A stretch of 64,000 nucleotides of DNA, from NCBI GenBank assembly GCA_016872725.1, contig VGZC01000007.1, positions 60,607-124,606 of the forward strand. Reading direction: 5' to 3'. The notes beneath the pieces are model-generated. The model was not told the origin of the DNA, made no database searches, and saw only the letters and a list, made by a program, of their open reading frames with translations. Positions 25,588 through 34,334 of the stretch are shown here, in pieces (within the stretch, counting starts at the first letter, position 1; the number at the start of each line of letters is the position of its first letter). The DNA is from Planctomycetota bacterium. Its GTDB lineage: Bacteria; Planctomycetota; Planctomycetia; Pirellulales; Pirellulaceae. A program made the position numbers and the translations under genes.

Positions 25588-25848
25588 GTGTTGGTTTGGA
25601 AGGACTGCCGCGCGCCGTTGCCTACGGCATTTGCCGTGGTTTGTTGGTCTTGGCGAATCAAGTTGAAATCAATACGTCTTGATCTCGACGCACTCGGGAT
25701 GCGCGCGTCGACGCTGTGCATGACTCGTTGTCTAGTGTTCCCGCTGCTGCTGGCCGCCCTGCCCATGTGGAAGCTCATGGCCGACGCGGCGGATCACAAC
25801 GTCGCAGGCCAACTCGCCATCGGGCCAAGCGATCGGTCGAAGCGATGA
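25588..25848 (+). CDS. Small predicted membrane protein, first of an overlapping ORF chain
   Basis: 86 residues from a GTG at 25588 with AGGAG about 8 nt upstream. It has one hydrophobic stretch (CLVFPLLLAALPMWKLMADA). The stop overlaps the next start as ATGA (25845-25848). I recognise no family. The good ribosome site and the string of three successive ATGA overlaps leading into the DUF58 gene are the reasons to believe it. Confidence 0.5.
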   Translation: MLVWKDCRAPLPTAFAVVCWSWRIKLKSIRLDLDALGMRASTLCMTRCLVFPLLLAALPMWKLMADAADHNVAGQLAIGPSDRSKR

Positions 25849-25982
25849 TGGACAGCTTTGCCGCTCTGGACGAACGAGTTCACGGCGGCGACAGCGCGGG
25901 CAAGTCGAATGACGAAGTTGCCGCGCCGATCGACTCCACGCTCGCCGAGTCGAGGTCAATCGGAAAGGGAAACTCGCAATGA
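25845..25982 (+). CDS. Very small coupled ORF
   Basis: 45 residues (MMDSFAALDERVHGGDSAGK at the start), hydrophilic, with no recognisable domain. Start and stop both overlap their neighbours as ATGA (25845-25848 and 25979-25982), which argues for translation by coupling even though the sequence itself is uninformative. Confidence 0.4.
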   Translation: MMDSFAALDERVHGGDSAGKSNDEVAAPIDSTLAESRSIGKGNSQ

Positions 25983-26188
25983 ACATCGTGTTGTGTGGCC
26001 CTCTTCCAGCTTGCCATTCCCGGTTGTTGGTGTCGCTGGCGGCCGTGTTGCCGCTCACCGCCTGTTCCGCCGTCGTCACGGGGATTCCGCCGGATCGAGA
26101 CGGTCATGCCGGCAAGGACGATGCGGACAACTGTCCATTCCGCAAACGCAAGGCAGCCAACGCTCGGCGCGCGGGAAGTGGACCATGA
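25979..26188 (+). CDS. Small predicted lipoprotein, coupled to DUF58 gene
   Basis: 69 residues. A hydrophobic N-terminus ends in a lipobox-like LPLTACS (Cys about residue 29), then a short charged domain follows. ATGA overlaps at both ends (25979-25982; 26185-26188) join it to the previous small ORF and to the DUF58 gene. No family recognised. Confidence 0.45.
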   Translation: MNIVLCGPLPACHSRLLVSLAAVLPLTACSAVVTGIPPDRDGHAGKDDADNCPFRKRKAANARRAGSGP

Positions 26189-27516
26189 AACCTCGTGGCG
26201 TGAGCTTCCGGATTGCGAACCGCTTCCCGTTTCGACGGGCACGCGGGGTGCTCGCCCCACTGGTCGCGATCGGCAACCACGACTTCTGTCCGTGGGCGAA
26301 TCGTTACGTCTATTGGCTGAAGCAGCCGATTGGTTGGTTCGTTGTGGCAGCGGCGGCCGCGGCATTGACGGCGGTATTCCTTGAGCCTCAGGTATGGACC
26401 ATCTTCGGCTCGCTGGTGGCAGTGATGGTGCTGGGAGTTGTCTGGCCGTGGGTGGCGATGCGGGGGACGACGGCGGAAATCGCTTTCGACTGCCGCCGGT
26501 GCCGCGAAGGGGATCGCAGGCAGGTGCGACTGATCGTCCACAATCGCTGGCCGTGGCCGCTGTGGGGGTTGGCGGCCGAGAATGGTTTCTTCTTGCGACC
26601 GGCCGATGAGGAGAATCGACCCGTGGCGGCACTGGCTCGCGTTCCGGGCTGGAGCCGTTCGGAGTTTGTCTTCGAATTCCGGCCCGACGCGCGCGGCGTC
26701 TATCCGCATGAGATGCCCGAACTGGCGACCGGGTTTCCCTTCGGCATCTGGCGAGCCGCGAAGACGATTTCTGTCGAGCGTGAGCTGCTGGTCTGGCCGC
26801 GAACCACGACGCTCACCGCGATTCCGTCGCTCGGCGGCGACATCGCCGACGTGATCGGAATGCTGTTCGACCGGCCGGGCCACGAGGGAGATGTGATCGG
26901 AGTCCGTCCGTTCCGCCATGGCGACCGGCTCCGCAGCATCCACTGGGCACAAACCGCGCGGCGCGATGCACTGATCGTGACCGAGCGCCAAGCGGCGGCT
27001 CGGCGGTTGGTCGTGGTCGCGGTCGACGTGGCGGCCTTTGCGAATTCCGGTTCGCGGATCAAGCCACCGACACACGAATCACTGGAGACGGCGATCCGAG
27101 TTGCCGCCAGCATCGCGCGGGAGTTTCACGCGCATCATGCCCAGGTGCGGTTCGTCATCGGCGACGTCGATCTGCTGTTGTCCCCCGGCGCGGACGGCTT
27201 GCACCGCCTCCTCGACGCGCTGGCCCGATTCCGGGCCGAGCCGGAGTTGATTCGTCCGCCACTGGGTTTCGGTCGTCAGGCTTTGGCAGTGGTGCTGACG
27301 AATAGCCAGCGCAGGTCGGAATGGGAACACGGGGTCGGAACGAGAGGCGCACTTCGGTTGGTACTGATCGACGATGAGGGCGATTCAAGAAACAGAACCC
27401 ACTCTTGGCATTCGCGTCGGCACAACGTCTGGATCTCGATCGACACAGACGCCGACCCGGCACAGCAACTGCGACATCAATGGGAGCGGCTCTGCCATGA
27501 CAGCCTGGCGAAATAG
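26185..27516 (+). CDS. DUF58 domain membrane protein
   Basis: 443 residues from the ATG at 26185, which overlaps the preceding stop. Two membrane segments lie near the N-terminus (PIGWFVVAAAAAALTAVFLE; TIFGSLVAVMVLGVVWPWVA). The DUF58 signature is at GDRLRSIHWAQTARRDALIV, with the preceding GVYPHEMPELATGFPFGIW strand. A VWA-like fold follows (RRLVVVAVDVAAFANSG). DUF58 proteins usually occur in an operon with MoxR ATPases and transglutaminase-like proteins. Here the transglutaminase is next door, but MoxR is 11 kb downstream, beyond the metal cassette. Its function remains undefined; envelope or stress roles are the usual suggestion. Confidence 0.88.
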   Translation: MKPRGVSFRIANRFPFRRARGVLAPLVAIGNHDFCPWANRYVYWLKQPIGWFVVAAAAAALTAVFLEPQVWTIFGSLVAVMVLGVVWPWVAMRGTTAEIAFDCRRCREGDRRQVRLIVHNRWPWPLWGLAAENGFFLRPADEENRPVAALARVPGWSRSEFVFEFRPDARGVYPHEMPELATGFPFGIWRAAKTISVERELLVWPRTTTLTAIPSLGGDIADVIGMLFDRPGHEGDVIGVRPFRHGDRLRSIHWAQTARRDALIVTERQAAARRLVVVAVDVAAFANSGSRIKPPTHESLETAIRVAASIAREFHAHHAQVRFVIGDVDLLLSPGADGLHRLLDALARFRAEPELIRPPLGFGRQALAVVLTNSQRRSEWEHGVGTRGALRLVLIDDEGDSRNRTHSWHSRRHNVWISIDTDADPAQQLRHQWERLCHDSLAK

Positions 27517-29740
27517 TCTGACTCCGCGTGTTGATGCGCTCCTGTTGGTGCTGATCGCGAGTACGGCATTCACCCTGGTTCGGGCCAATGCCACCTGGAA
27601 CCCAACTCCGCTGGCGGTTCGCGCCGTCTGCGAACTGCTGGTGACCATCGCGGTGTCGCTCGCGCTTTGCCGCCGAGCTGTTTCGCCCGCGCACGCCAAG
27701 GGATTCACGGCGATCGCGGTTCTTGCGGCGATGAATTATCCGTTTGTTGCCGAGTTCACGCTGAGGCAATTGGCCGGCGGCGGCGAGCCGCTGGAGATGT
27801 TGATGTTGAGCAGCCTGCAGTTGATGGCGGTGGTGCTGGCCGTGTTTTCCCAATTGCCGCGGGCGGGAAGTTCCGCAGTGCTGCTGAGCGGCTTTCTGTT
27901 GCTGTTCGTCACGACGATGACCAGCAACCGCGTCACACTGGTCCTGGCCGGCATCTACGGCATGATGGTCTTGTGGTGGCTTATGGGCGCCTACTGGGAG
28001 CGGTTGGCTGGAGCGTTTGTGGCTTCCAGAGTCGAGCAGCGGATTCCCGTGCGAGTCTCAGTGATTGGCTTCACGTGCGTGATTCTGTTGTTGCTGGCGA
28101 CACTCATCAGCGCGACAGGTGCGTCGGCGGTGGCCCTGCACGGATTCATGCCGACGTCCGGCGGCGCGCAGTGGCATGATCCGCACGCCCGTTCCGGCGT
28201 GGGGGACGGAGACGCCATGGTCGCCGCGAAAGACGAGGCGATGAGCTTTGGGCCGGTCGAGAGCGAGCTGTTCCTCGAGTCCGACATGCCCAGTTTGTAC
28301 GACATGGTCAACGACCTGTACGGCGACCCTCCCAAGCCGAAGAAGCAACAGGAACGAAACATCGCTCTGGCACCCGAGAACTTCGAGGATACGCATACAC
28401 AGACGTCCAAGACCGAGCGGAGCGGTCGCGAGTTCTCGGCCGTGAGACGGAGAGTCGAACGCAATCGGCGGACGCTCGACGATCGCGCGGCACCGGCGAT
28501 GTTGTACTTGGTGGGCCGCGTGCCTTTGCATCTGGCGCTCGAGCGGTTTGACACATTCGACGGCCGGGAGTGGACACACTCGGGCAAAACGGAAAGCCGG
28601 CCGCCAATCCGGCTGGAGATCGAGCATGCGGAACCGTGGGCCTATCTCATGCGGGACGGCTCGTCGCCACTTCATCGCGGCGTCGAACGGCACGCGGTGA
28701 AGTTCATCAATCTGAAATCGAACCGCTTTCCGTCCCCGCCGCAATTGACGGCCATCCATGTCGACAAAGTCGATCAATCCGATTTCTTCGGTTGGTCCGA
28801 AGACGGCGTCGCCCGCATGGCCGTCCGCGATCACATCCCGCAACTGACCGTCGTCCACCTGCGATCGCAAGGCATCAATCTCTGGCCGCTGCGCGGAAGC
28901 CCGACCAACGATTGGCGACAGGTGGAAGGGATCGTCGAGCGGCTGCGCACCGAGTTCGTCCTCGATCCCAACTCGCCTGCTCCAGAAGACTGCTCCGACG
29001 TGGTCGCTCATTTTCTGCAAGCGAAACGAGGACCGTCCTACTTGTTTGCGACGACGGCGGCCGTGCTCTTGCGCGAGCGGGGATTCGACACGCGACTGGT
29101 CACCGGCTTTTACGCCCGCGACGACCGGTTCGACCATCGCGCCGGTCAGACCAGTGTGCTGTCCGACGACGTGCATGTATGGGTGGAAGTTCGCGTCAGC
29201 GGAAACACCTGGGTGGCGGTCGAACCCACACCCGGTTATGACCCGCCGCGCGAATCGCTCACTTGGCAACAACGCCTGTCGATCACTGTACGTCTTGTCG
29301 GACGCTGGATCTGGGAGCATTCGGTTCCGCTTGCGTTCGGGCTGATGTTCCTCGTGGCAAGCTGGGTCACTCGTGTCCGTTGGCTGGACGGCATCTTCAC
29401 GTTGTGCTGCTCGGTTGCGGGAAGAATCGACTCGCGGCGGCGTGTGTTGTGGACCATCCGCCTGCTGGAATGGCGAGCCTGGCTGGCCGGGCATCCGCGG
29501 CCAACTTGGAAGACGCTCACTTCCTGGCACGGGGCTTGGGCCGCTTGCTTGCCGGAGGCAACGGCGTCCTGTCTGCGAGCGGCTCTGCGATCGGCCGACT
29601 CGCTGCTCTACACCTCCCGCAACTCGACGCGAAACACCGTCGCGGCCCGCGAGCTGGTGGCGGCATGCGCGGTCGTCGAGCGACGCGTGAGCACGAACTG
29701 TATTCGAAGTGCCTTCCGCCATCCGAAGGGCAAGGAATGA
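27497..29740 (+). CDS. Transglutaminase-like membrane protein with Ser at the catalytic Cys position
   Basis: 747 residues; the ATG at 27497 overlaps DUF58 by 20 bp. N-terminal hydrophobic segments (about residues 12-215) anchor a periplasmic domain, with a further segment around residue 610. The transglutaminase core is at residues about 490-580: RGPSYLFATTAAVLLRERGF, VTGFYARDDRF, DDVHVWVEVRVSGNTWVAVE. The position normally occupied by the nucleophile Cys (G-x-C-x-x-F-A) is Ser514, and the usual Asp of DPTP is Glu (EPTPG), while the His of VHVWVEV is kept. Either the protein is not a classical Cys protease/transglutaminase or the planctomycete branch uses another mechanism. Confidence 0.85.
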   Translation: MTAWRNSLTPRVDALLLVLIASTAFTLVRANATWNPTPLAVRAVCELLVTIAVSLALCRRAVSPAHAKGFTAIAVLAAMNYPFVAEFTLRQLAGGGEPLEMLMLSSLQLMAVVLAVFSQLPRAGSSAVLLSGFLLLFVTTMTSNRVTLVLAGIYGMMVLWWLMGAYWERLAGAFVASRVEQRIPVRVSVIGFTCVILLLLATLISATGASAVALHGFMPTSGGAQWHDPHARSGVGDGDAMVAAKDEAMSFGPVESELFLESDMPSLYDMVNDLYGDPPKPKKQQERNIALAPENFEDTHTQTSKTERSGREFSAVRRRVERNRRTLDDRAAPAMLYLVGRVPLHLALERFDTFDGREWTHSGKTESRPPIRLEIEHAEPWAYLMRDGSSPLHRGVERHAVKFINLKSNRFPSPPQLTAIHVDKVDQSDFFGWSEDGVARMAVRDHIPQLTVVHLRSQGINLWPLRGSPTNDWRQVEGIVERLRTEFVLDPNSPAPEDCSDVVAHFLQAKRGPSYLFATTAAVLLRERGFDTRLVTGFYARDDRFDHRAGQTSVLSDDVHVWVEVRVSGNTWVAVEPTPGYDPPRESLTWQQRLSITVRLVGRWIWEHSVPLAFGLMFLVASWVTRVRWLDGIFTLCCSVAGRIDSRRRVLWTIRLLEWRAWLAGHPRPTWKTLTSWHGAWAACLPEATASCLRAALRSADSLLYTSRNSTRNTVAARELVAACAVVERRVSTNCIRSAFRHPKGKE

Positions 29741-29744
29741 CAAG

Positions 29745-29987
29745 ATGATCAAGCGCAAGGCTCCGAAGTCACAAGCGGACGTGGATGTCGTCGTGATCGG
29801 CGCGGGCGCGGCGGGCGTGGGCGTCGGCGTTGCGTTGCGGCATGCGGGGATCGAGGACTTGATGATTCTCGACCGGCATGGCGTCGGGGCGTCGTTTGAC
29901 CGCTGGCCAAAGGTAATGCGATTCATCACGCCTTCGTTCGCCACCAACTCGATCGGCATGTTGGATATCAACTCGATGCTCAATTGA
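29745..29987 (+). pseudogene. Truncated flavin/NAD(P)-binding oxidoreductase
   Basis: 80 residues with a Rossmann start DVVVIGAGAAGVGVGVALRH and then a family-like stretch (WPKVMRFITPSFATNSIGML). The protein stops directly after DINSMLN, whereas flavoprotein monooxygenases of this type run for about 400 residues. It is an N-terminal fragment, perhaps still translated because it sits tightly between two genes. Confidence 0.65.
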
Positions 29988-30007
29988 CTGTTGGCGGAGA
30001 CGCGGCT

Positions 30008-31756
30008 GTGAGAGTCTACGATGCAACGCCGGATGTTCAGGACGCCGAGTCGCCTCTGGGGACTCCGCGATGCTGGCTGCATCGCTGTTTGCCCGGCGAA
30101 TATCTGGCGATGACATTGGCACTTCATGCCGGATTGGGCGCAATGCTGTGGGGCCTTGGTGCCTGGCAACAACTTTCAGGAATGGCCGTTGTCGCGGCGG
30201 GTGTTTGGATTGTCGGTAGAGCGGCGGGGGCATGTTCCGGCTACTGGTTCACACCTTTGGTAACTGCTGGATTGGCGGTCGCGGTCTATGCGGCGTGGCA
30301 GGCCGGTGCCGCATTGCCGTACGAGTCGCTCGCGATCTTTTCGCCCGGCGTATTCCTGGCGATGCTCGCCATGATCCTGGCCGCCGATCTTGTCGAATTG
30401 ACTCTGTCTTGGCCGCTGGCTCCCGTGGTCAGTCGGTGGCTGCGGATGAACTGGCACCGGCTGGTTGTCTGGGCGTTTGCCTTGGCAGTTGTCGTTTATC
30501 TGGTTGTGATACCGACGGCGCATTGGATCTTCGAGAGTCTGCATCCACCGAAGTCGGGCCGCGTCCTCGAAGAGCTGTCTCTGGCGGAACAAGCGCGGCT
30601 GCGCAGCACGGAGGTCCTGGCGGCCCTCTGGTTTTTCGCGCTGGGTGGAACGATCGGCAGTTTTCTGAATGTCGTGGCTTATCGGATGCCGCGTGGCGAG
30701 TCGATCATTTTTCGGCGCTCCCGCTGCCCACAATGCGGGACGCCCATCATCGGACGCGACAACGTACCGATCGTCGGCTGGTTGCTGCTGGGAGGACGTT
30801 GCCGCGCGTGCCAGGCGGCGATTTCCGTCCGGTATCCGATTGTCGAATGGATTGCCGCAGCTCTATTTCTGTTGCTGTACTTCGTCGAGTTGATTTCCGG
30901 CGGCGCCAACATCCCCGTGCGGGATCCCAATCATTATCACGGGGTCGTGTGGATCATCTTTTATACGAAGTGGGACTTGGTCGGCTTGTATCTGTATCAC
31001 GGCTTCGCATTAAGCGCCCTGCTGGCGTGGGCTCTCATCGACATCGATCGCCAGCGCGTGCCGGCGCGCGCTAAATGGGTTGTCGGCGCAACGCTGCTGC
31101 TTCTCCCGTTCATCTGGCCGAGCTTGCTTCCGGTTCCCGCTATCACTCACGCGGCGGAATGGATCGGGCAACCGTGGCTGAATGCGGGCGTTACCGGTCC
31201 ATTGGGAGGCGCGGTGGGAGTAGTCGTGGGCTGGTTGACAGCGTGGGCTCTGCAAACGTCCCTTTCCTCTGGCGATGGGGCCTCCACCACGGGCCATCTG
31301 ACAAGCAGTTTGGCGATTGTCGGAATGACGCTCGGTTGGCAAGCGGCGATCTCCTTGACTTTGCTCGCGCTCGTACTGTCACCGGCAGCCGTCGGGTTCA
31401 TGCATTGGCGGCGCCGGTTGCCACCGCCGTTGACGGCGATCCTGTTGGCTGCGTTTGTGCTTCACCTGGTCACCTGGCGTTGGACCACGAATCATGGATC
31501 GCCCTGGTGGCCCTGCCACACGACTTCCGTCAGCGGTTGGATCGTGGTGACGATGGGTTATGCCGGACTTCTGACAGCCAATCGGCAATTTCTATCGCGC
31601 TGGTCCTGCACGGCACTTCCCGTCGCTGCGCCTGAAATGGCGCCGACGACCGACGCCCACGCAGCCGGAACACTCATCGCCCCTTCACCGATCTTTGGGT
31701 CAGAACTGGCCGACGAGGTCCATCGCGCCACGCCGCCGACGAAAAACGTCTCTTAA
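30008..31756 (+). CDS. A24 prepilin peptidase-like protein lacking the GxGD motif
   Basis: 582 residues from a GTG at 30008 (GGAG 8 nt upstream); a TTG at 29984 overlapping the previous stop is an alternative. After several N-terminal membrane segments, residues about 210-300 match the prepilin peptidase N-terminal domain: GGTIGSFLNVVAYRMPRGES, then zinc-type CPQCG...CRACQ. ALIDIDRQRVP gives the first catalytic Asp region. The second Asp motif (GxGD before a KLLAAIGAFLGWQ-like helix) is replaced by TTGHLTSSLAIVGMTLGWQ, so peptidase activity is doubtful. Methylation activity could remain. The last about 40 residues are encoded by a 118-bp repeat shared with the end of the ZnuB-like gene. Confidence 0.8.
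   Translation: MRVYDATPDVQDAESPLGTPRCWLHRCLPGEYLAMTLALHAGLGAMLWGLGAWQQLSGMAVVAAGVWIVGRAAGACSGYWFTPLVTAGLAVAVYAAWQAGAALPYESLAIFSPGVFLAMLAMILAADLVELTLSWPLAPVVSRWLRMNWHRLVVWAFALAVVVYLVVIPTAHWIFESLHPPKSGRVLEELSLAEQARLRSTEVLAALWFFALGGTIGSFLNVVAYRMPRGESIIFRRSRCPQCGTPIIGRDNVPIVGWLLLGGRCRACQAAISVRYPIVEWIAAALFLLLYFVELISGGANIPVRDPNHYHGVVWIIFYTKWDLVGLYLYHGFALSALLAWALIDIDRQRVPARAKWVVGATLLLLPFIWPSLLPVPAITHAAEWIGQPWLNAGVTGPLGGAVGVVVGWLTAWALQTSLSSGDGASTTGHLTSSLAIVGMTLGWQAAISLTLLALVLSPAAVGFMHWRRRLPPPLTAILLAAFVLHLVTWRWTTNHGSPWWPCHTTSVSGWIVVTMGYAGLLTANRQFLSRWSCTALPVAAPEMAPTTDAHAAGTLIAPSPIFGSELADEVHRATPPTKNVS
31589..31706 (+). repeat. 118-bp direct repeat, copy 1 (3' end of the peptidase-like gene)
   Basis: Aligned by eye without gaps, 103 of 118 bases match 38370-38487. 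Both copies are read in the same frame as a C-terminal tail containing AAGTLIAPSP. The two copies enclose the NicO, Fur-like, WD40, CobW-like and zinc ABC genes. Confidence 0.9.
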
Positions 31757-31769
31757 CGGAAATCTAGCA

Positions 31770-32474
31770 ATGCACTCACATGCTCACGAAGTGACCTTGG
31801 GGCTTGCATTTGTTTTGGGGGCCCTGCATGCGGTCGAACCCGGGCATGGAAAATCGGCGATGCTGGTCTATCTCTCAGGAGGACGCCGCAGTTCTTGGCA
31901 TCCGATTGTCATCGGACTTTCAAGTGGCATTGCCCATTCTGTGTCGCTCATCGCGATTGCCGCAGTCGTTCACCTCGCGCAGCACTTGGTCGTAGATGAT
32001 CACCATGATCATGATGCGTCCGTAACTCATTCGCTTCAATGGGTGAGTGCCATCCTAGTTCTTGCCGTCGGGGGATGGATGTGGTGGTCTGCAGCAAGAA
32101 AGGTCCCTTCCAAATGTGGATGCAAGAGCCATCGCCACGAATGCCGAACACCACCTGAATCATCCGCTTCCTCCTATTCAATGAGCGCACTTCTGGGGAT
32201 TGCCTTCGGTCTGCTGCCATGTCCATCGGCACTCGCAGCCTATTTTGCGAGTATGTCGACGGGCTCTCCTGTCTCGGCTTATGCCGCTATTGCGCTGTTC
32301 GCGGTAGGCATCGCCTGTGCACTGTCGTTGATAGGAATCTTGCTGCAATGGATTGAAAATAGGCCACTACAAAAATCGAAATGGTTGCAGGGGCTGCCGT
32401 GGCCCTACATCCGCGCTGGCTTGATTCAGATGGTGGGCTGCTTCTATCTCCTCCGCCTCGTTATTGCCGAATGA
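31770..32474 (+). CDS. NicO/RcnA-type nickel/cobalt (metal) efflux protein
   Basis: 234 residues from the ATG at 31770, 13 bp after the preceding stop. The signature HAVEPGHGKSAML (residues 20-32) defines the NicO/RcnA/sulfite-exporter-like family. A His-rich cytoplasmic loop (DDHHDHD, about residue 77) and a Cys/His loop (KCGCKSHRHECR) lie between six or so membrane helices (LLGIAFGLLPCPSALAAYFA). It exports Ni/Co or a related divalent metal. Its place beside a Fur-type regulator and a zinc uptake system suggests a metal-homeostasis cassette. Confidence 0.88.
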   Translation: MHSHAHEVTLGLAFVLGALHAVEPGHGKSAMLVYLSGGRRSSWHPIVIGLSSGIAHSVSLIAIAAVVHLAQHLVVDDHHDHDASVTHSLQWVSAILVLAVGGWMWWSAARKVPSKCGCKSHRHECRTPPESSASSYSMSALLGIAFGLLPCPSALAAYFASMSTGSPVSAYAAIALFAVGIACALSLIGILLQWIENRPLQKSKWLQGLPWPYIRAGLIQMVGCFYLLRLVIAE

Positions 32475-32512
32475 CTGTTTCACTCGATGCAGTTGGTTCC
32501 GCGCCGAGGATT

Positions 32513-32947
32513 TCAGCGATTGGCTTCCCGGCAGGGCTGGCAGTGTCCCTTGAGAATGACCTCCTCAATGTCGCCGACCGCTCTGGGGACCTTGAGTTCA
32601 ACTTTGGCGTCCGCAAGGCATGTCACACTGCCACAATCAACGCACAACAAGTGGGGGTGCGCGTGCCCCGACGGCCCTGTCGGGATCGAAGATGCCCGCT
32701 CGTAACGCCAAGTGTGGTCGCCAACATCCAGCCGCCTTGCGAGTCCAGCGCTGATGAGATCCTGAAGCACGCGGAACACCGTCGATTTGTCGACATCAGT
32801 CGCCACAAGGCTGGCGGCGATTTCCAAATGGGTGAGTGGCCCCGTTGCCATCATCAGCGAGCGGGCCACCGCGATCCGAGCTGGCGTTGCGCGTAGTCCT
32901 ACATCGCGGAGACGTTGACGCAGATTAGCACTCGGAGGTTCCCTCAT
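32513..32947 (-). CDS. Fur-family metalloregulator, probably Zur-like
   Basis: 144 residues from the ATG at 32947. The winged helix is at residues 15-80 (GLRATPARIAVARSLM; DKSTVFRVLQDLISAGLARR). HAHPHLLCVDCGSV provides His95/97/99 and a Cys102-x2-Cys105 pair; Cys136-x2-Cys139 (GHCQPC) completes a structural zinc site. The surrounding genes are znuA/B/C-like, a CobW-type GTPase and a NicO exporter, so zinc or nickel sensing is more likely than iron. A palindrome in the cobW/znuA divergent promoter (35746-35760) is a plausible operator. It is convergent with the NicO gene. Confidence 0.88.
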   Translation of the reverse strand: MREPPSANLRQRLRDVGLRATPARIAVARSLMMATGPLTHLEIAASLVATDVDKSTVFRVLQDLISAGLARRLDVGDHTWRYERASSIPTGPSGHAHPHLLCVDCGSVTCLADAKVELKVPRAVGDIEEVILKGHCQPCREANR

Positions 32948-33290
32948 GTAGCCACCATAACACCATTTGTACTTCGAGAGTGGATCTGGCCATGCAGGAT
33001 GCGCGGTCATCGCGTCAGTCGATGGAAAACACGCCCGCGGTTCCGTCGATGGGCGTTCGAGACGTTCAAATCATTGAATTCCAGTTCTTTCCAGCGCGCC
33101 TTGATGGCGTCCTTCGCAATCCGCGGAAACCGCGCTCAACTCGCCCACGGCAGCGACCCTCACAGAAGACCGACCGTCCCGGCACTTGATCGCGTCGGGT
33201 CGTAAGAGGCCGCCCAAGTTCCACCGCCGAATGCGAGGTTCGAGTCTGTGCGTTGAAATTGTCTTCGCGCGTCGTGCTGGCCCCGCTTGA
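32948..33290. other. Intergenic region between WD40 and Fur-like genes
   Basis: 343 bp with no gene I can support. A short minus-strand stretch near 33085-33140 reads like protein (AKDAIKARWKELEFNDL) but has no start or continuation. It may be a gene fragment. Confidence 0.4.
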
Positions 33291-34334
33291 TTAGTTGGCG
33301 TGTTGCAACACCGTGATCGTTCCATCTTGTTGACCGACCGCCAACAAACGATCGTCGGGCGACCAAGCCAAGCGGCTGATCGACGAACAGAAAATCTGGC
33401 CTGCAATGGGCAGCGGCTGCTTGAGTGGATTCCAAACAAAAAGGAACCCATCGTTGTCGGCGGATGCCAGCAGGTCTCCGCGATGTTGAAACGCCAGTTG
33501 CGTGATTTTGGCGGGGTGCGCCTCGAACATCTTCGGCTTGCGACCTTCCGGGCCTTTGCCGCCGCAGTCCCACAGCACGACCGTATCGCTGCCGCCCGTG
33601 GCCAGTCGCTCGGCTCGGTAATGCCAAGCCACTTCCAGGACCTTCGTGGGGAAGCCCCACATCTGTGCATCCTTGCCGGTCTTCACATGCCAGAAATGCA
33701 CGGTCGAATCCTGTTCTCCCGTGACGATGAAGCGCGAATCCGGACTCCACGCCAACACGAGACTGGAGCCTTTCCACTCGAACTTGCGCGGCCGAGCTTG
33801 TTTGCCGGGTACATGTAACGTCACGCCGTTGTATGCCGCCACCGCGACGGCGCTCCCATCGGGATTCCAACCGATGTCGGCAATCGTACTGGCGTGGTCG
33901 TCCGATTCATAAAAAGGCTTTCCGTCATCCGACCAAATCCTCAAAACCTTGTCGGCGGCGGACGCTAGTTCCCGCTTGCCGGGACGGTATGCGACTTTGG
34001 CCGCCCACTTCCCTCCGGCTGACAATTCTCGAAGAGGCAAGGATCTGGCTGGCTCCCAGACCTTAACGAGTCCGTCCTGGCCTGTTGTGGCGAACTGCCT
34101 ACTATCGAAACACCATGCCATCGACGTGGCGCCGAGGGCGTGCGAGCCGAGGCGCGCCGACTCCCCCCGCTGATGAGCGTTCAATAGACCCAACACGTGT
34201 CCCTCGACGGTCACCGCCGCGAGTGATTGTCCATTGGGAGACCAAGCCAAATCGATGATGTATTCGTCACCATCGTGGTGCCACAACTCGCGCATCCCGC
34301 GCGGACCGGTCTTCGACTTGGTTAGACCACACAT
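33291..34334 (-). CDS. WD40-repeat protein paired with the CobW-type GTPase
   Basis: 347 residues, made of about seven WD40 blades (YIIDLAWSPNGQSLAAVTVE; TSMAWCFDSRQFATTGQDG; LVLAWSPDSRFIVTGEQD; ISRLAWSPDDRLLAVGQQDG). There is no signal peptide, so it is probably cytoplasmic. The start overlaps the GTPase stop by 13 bp, and I recall this GTPase/WD40 pairing from other planctomycetes. It may act as a scaffold or partner in metal delivery; that is inference from context. Confidence 0.85.
   Translation of the reverse strand: MCGLTKSKTGPRGMRELWHHDGDEYIIDLAWSPNGQSLAAVTVEGHVLGLLNAHQRGESARLGSHALGATSMAWCFDSRQFATTGQDGLVKVWEPARSLPLRELSAGGKWAAKVAYRPGKRELASAADKVLRIWSDDGKPFYESDDHASTIADIGWNPDGSAVAVAAYNGVTLHVPGKQARPRKFEWKGSSLVLAWSPDSRFIVTGEQDSTVHFWHVKTGKDAQMWGFPTKVLEVAWHYRAERLATGGSDTVVLWDCGGKGPEGRKPKMFEAHPAKITQLAFQHRGDLLASADNDGFLFVWNPLKQPLPIAGQIFCSSISRLAWSPDDRLLAVGQQDGTITVLQHAN

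Noticed and set aside
28058..30172. A 704-codon minus-strand frame
   Set aside because: Runs antisense through the transglutaminase-like gene and the flavoprotein fragment; no domain.
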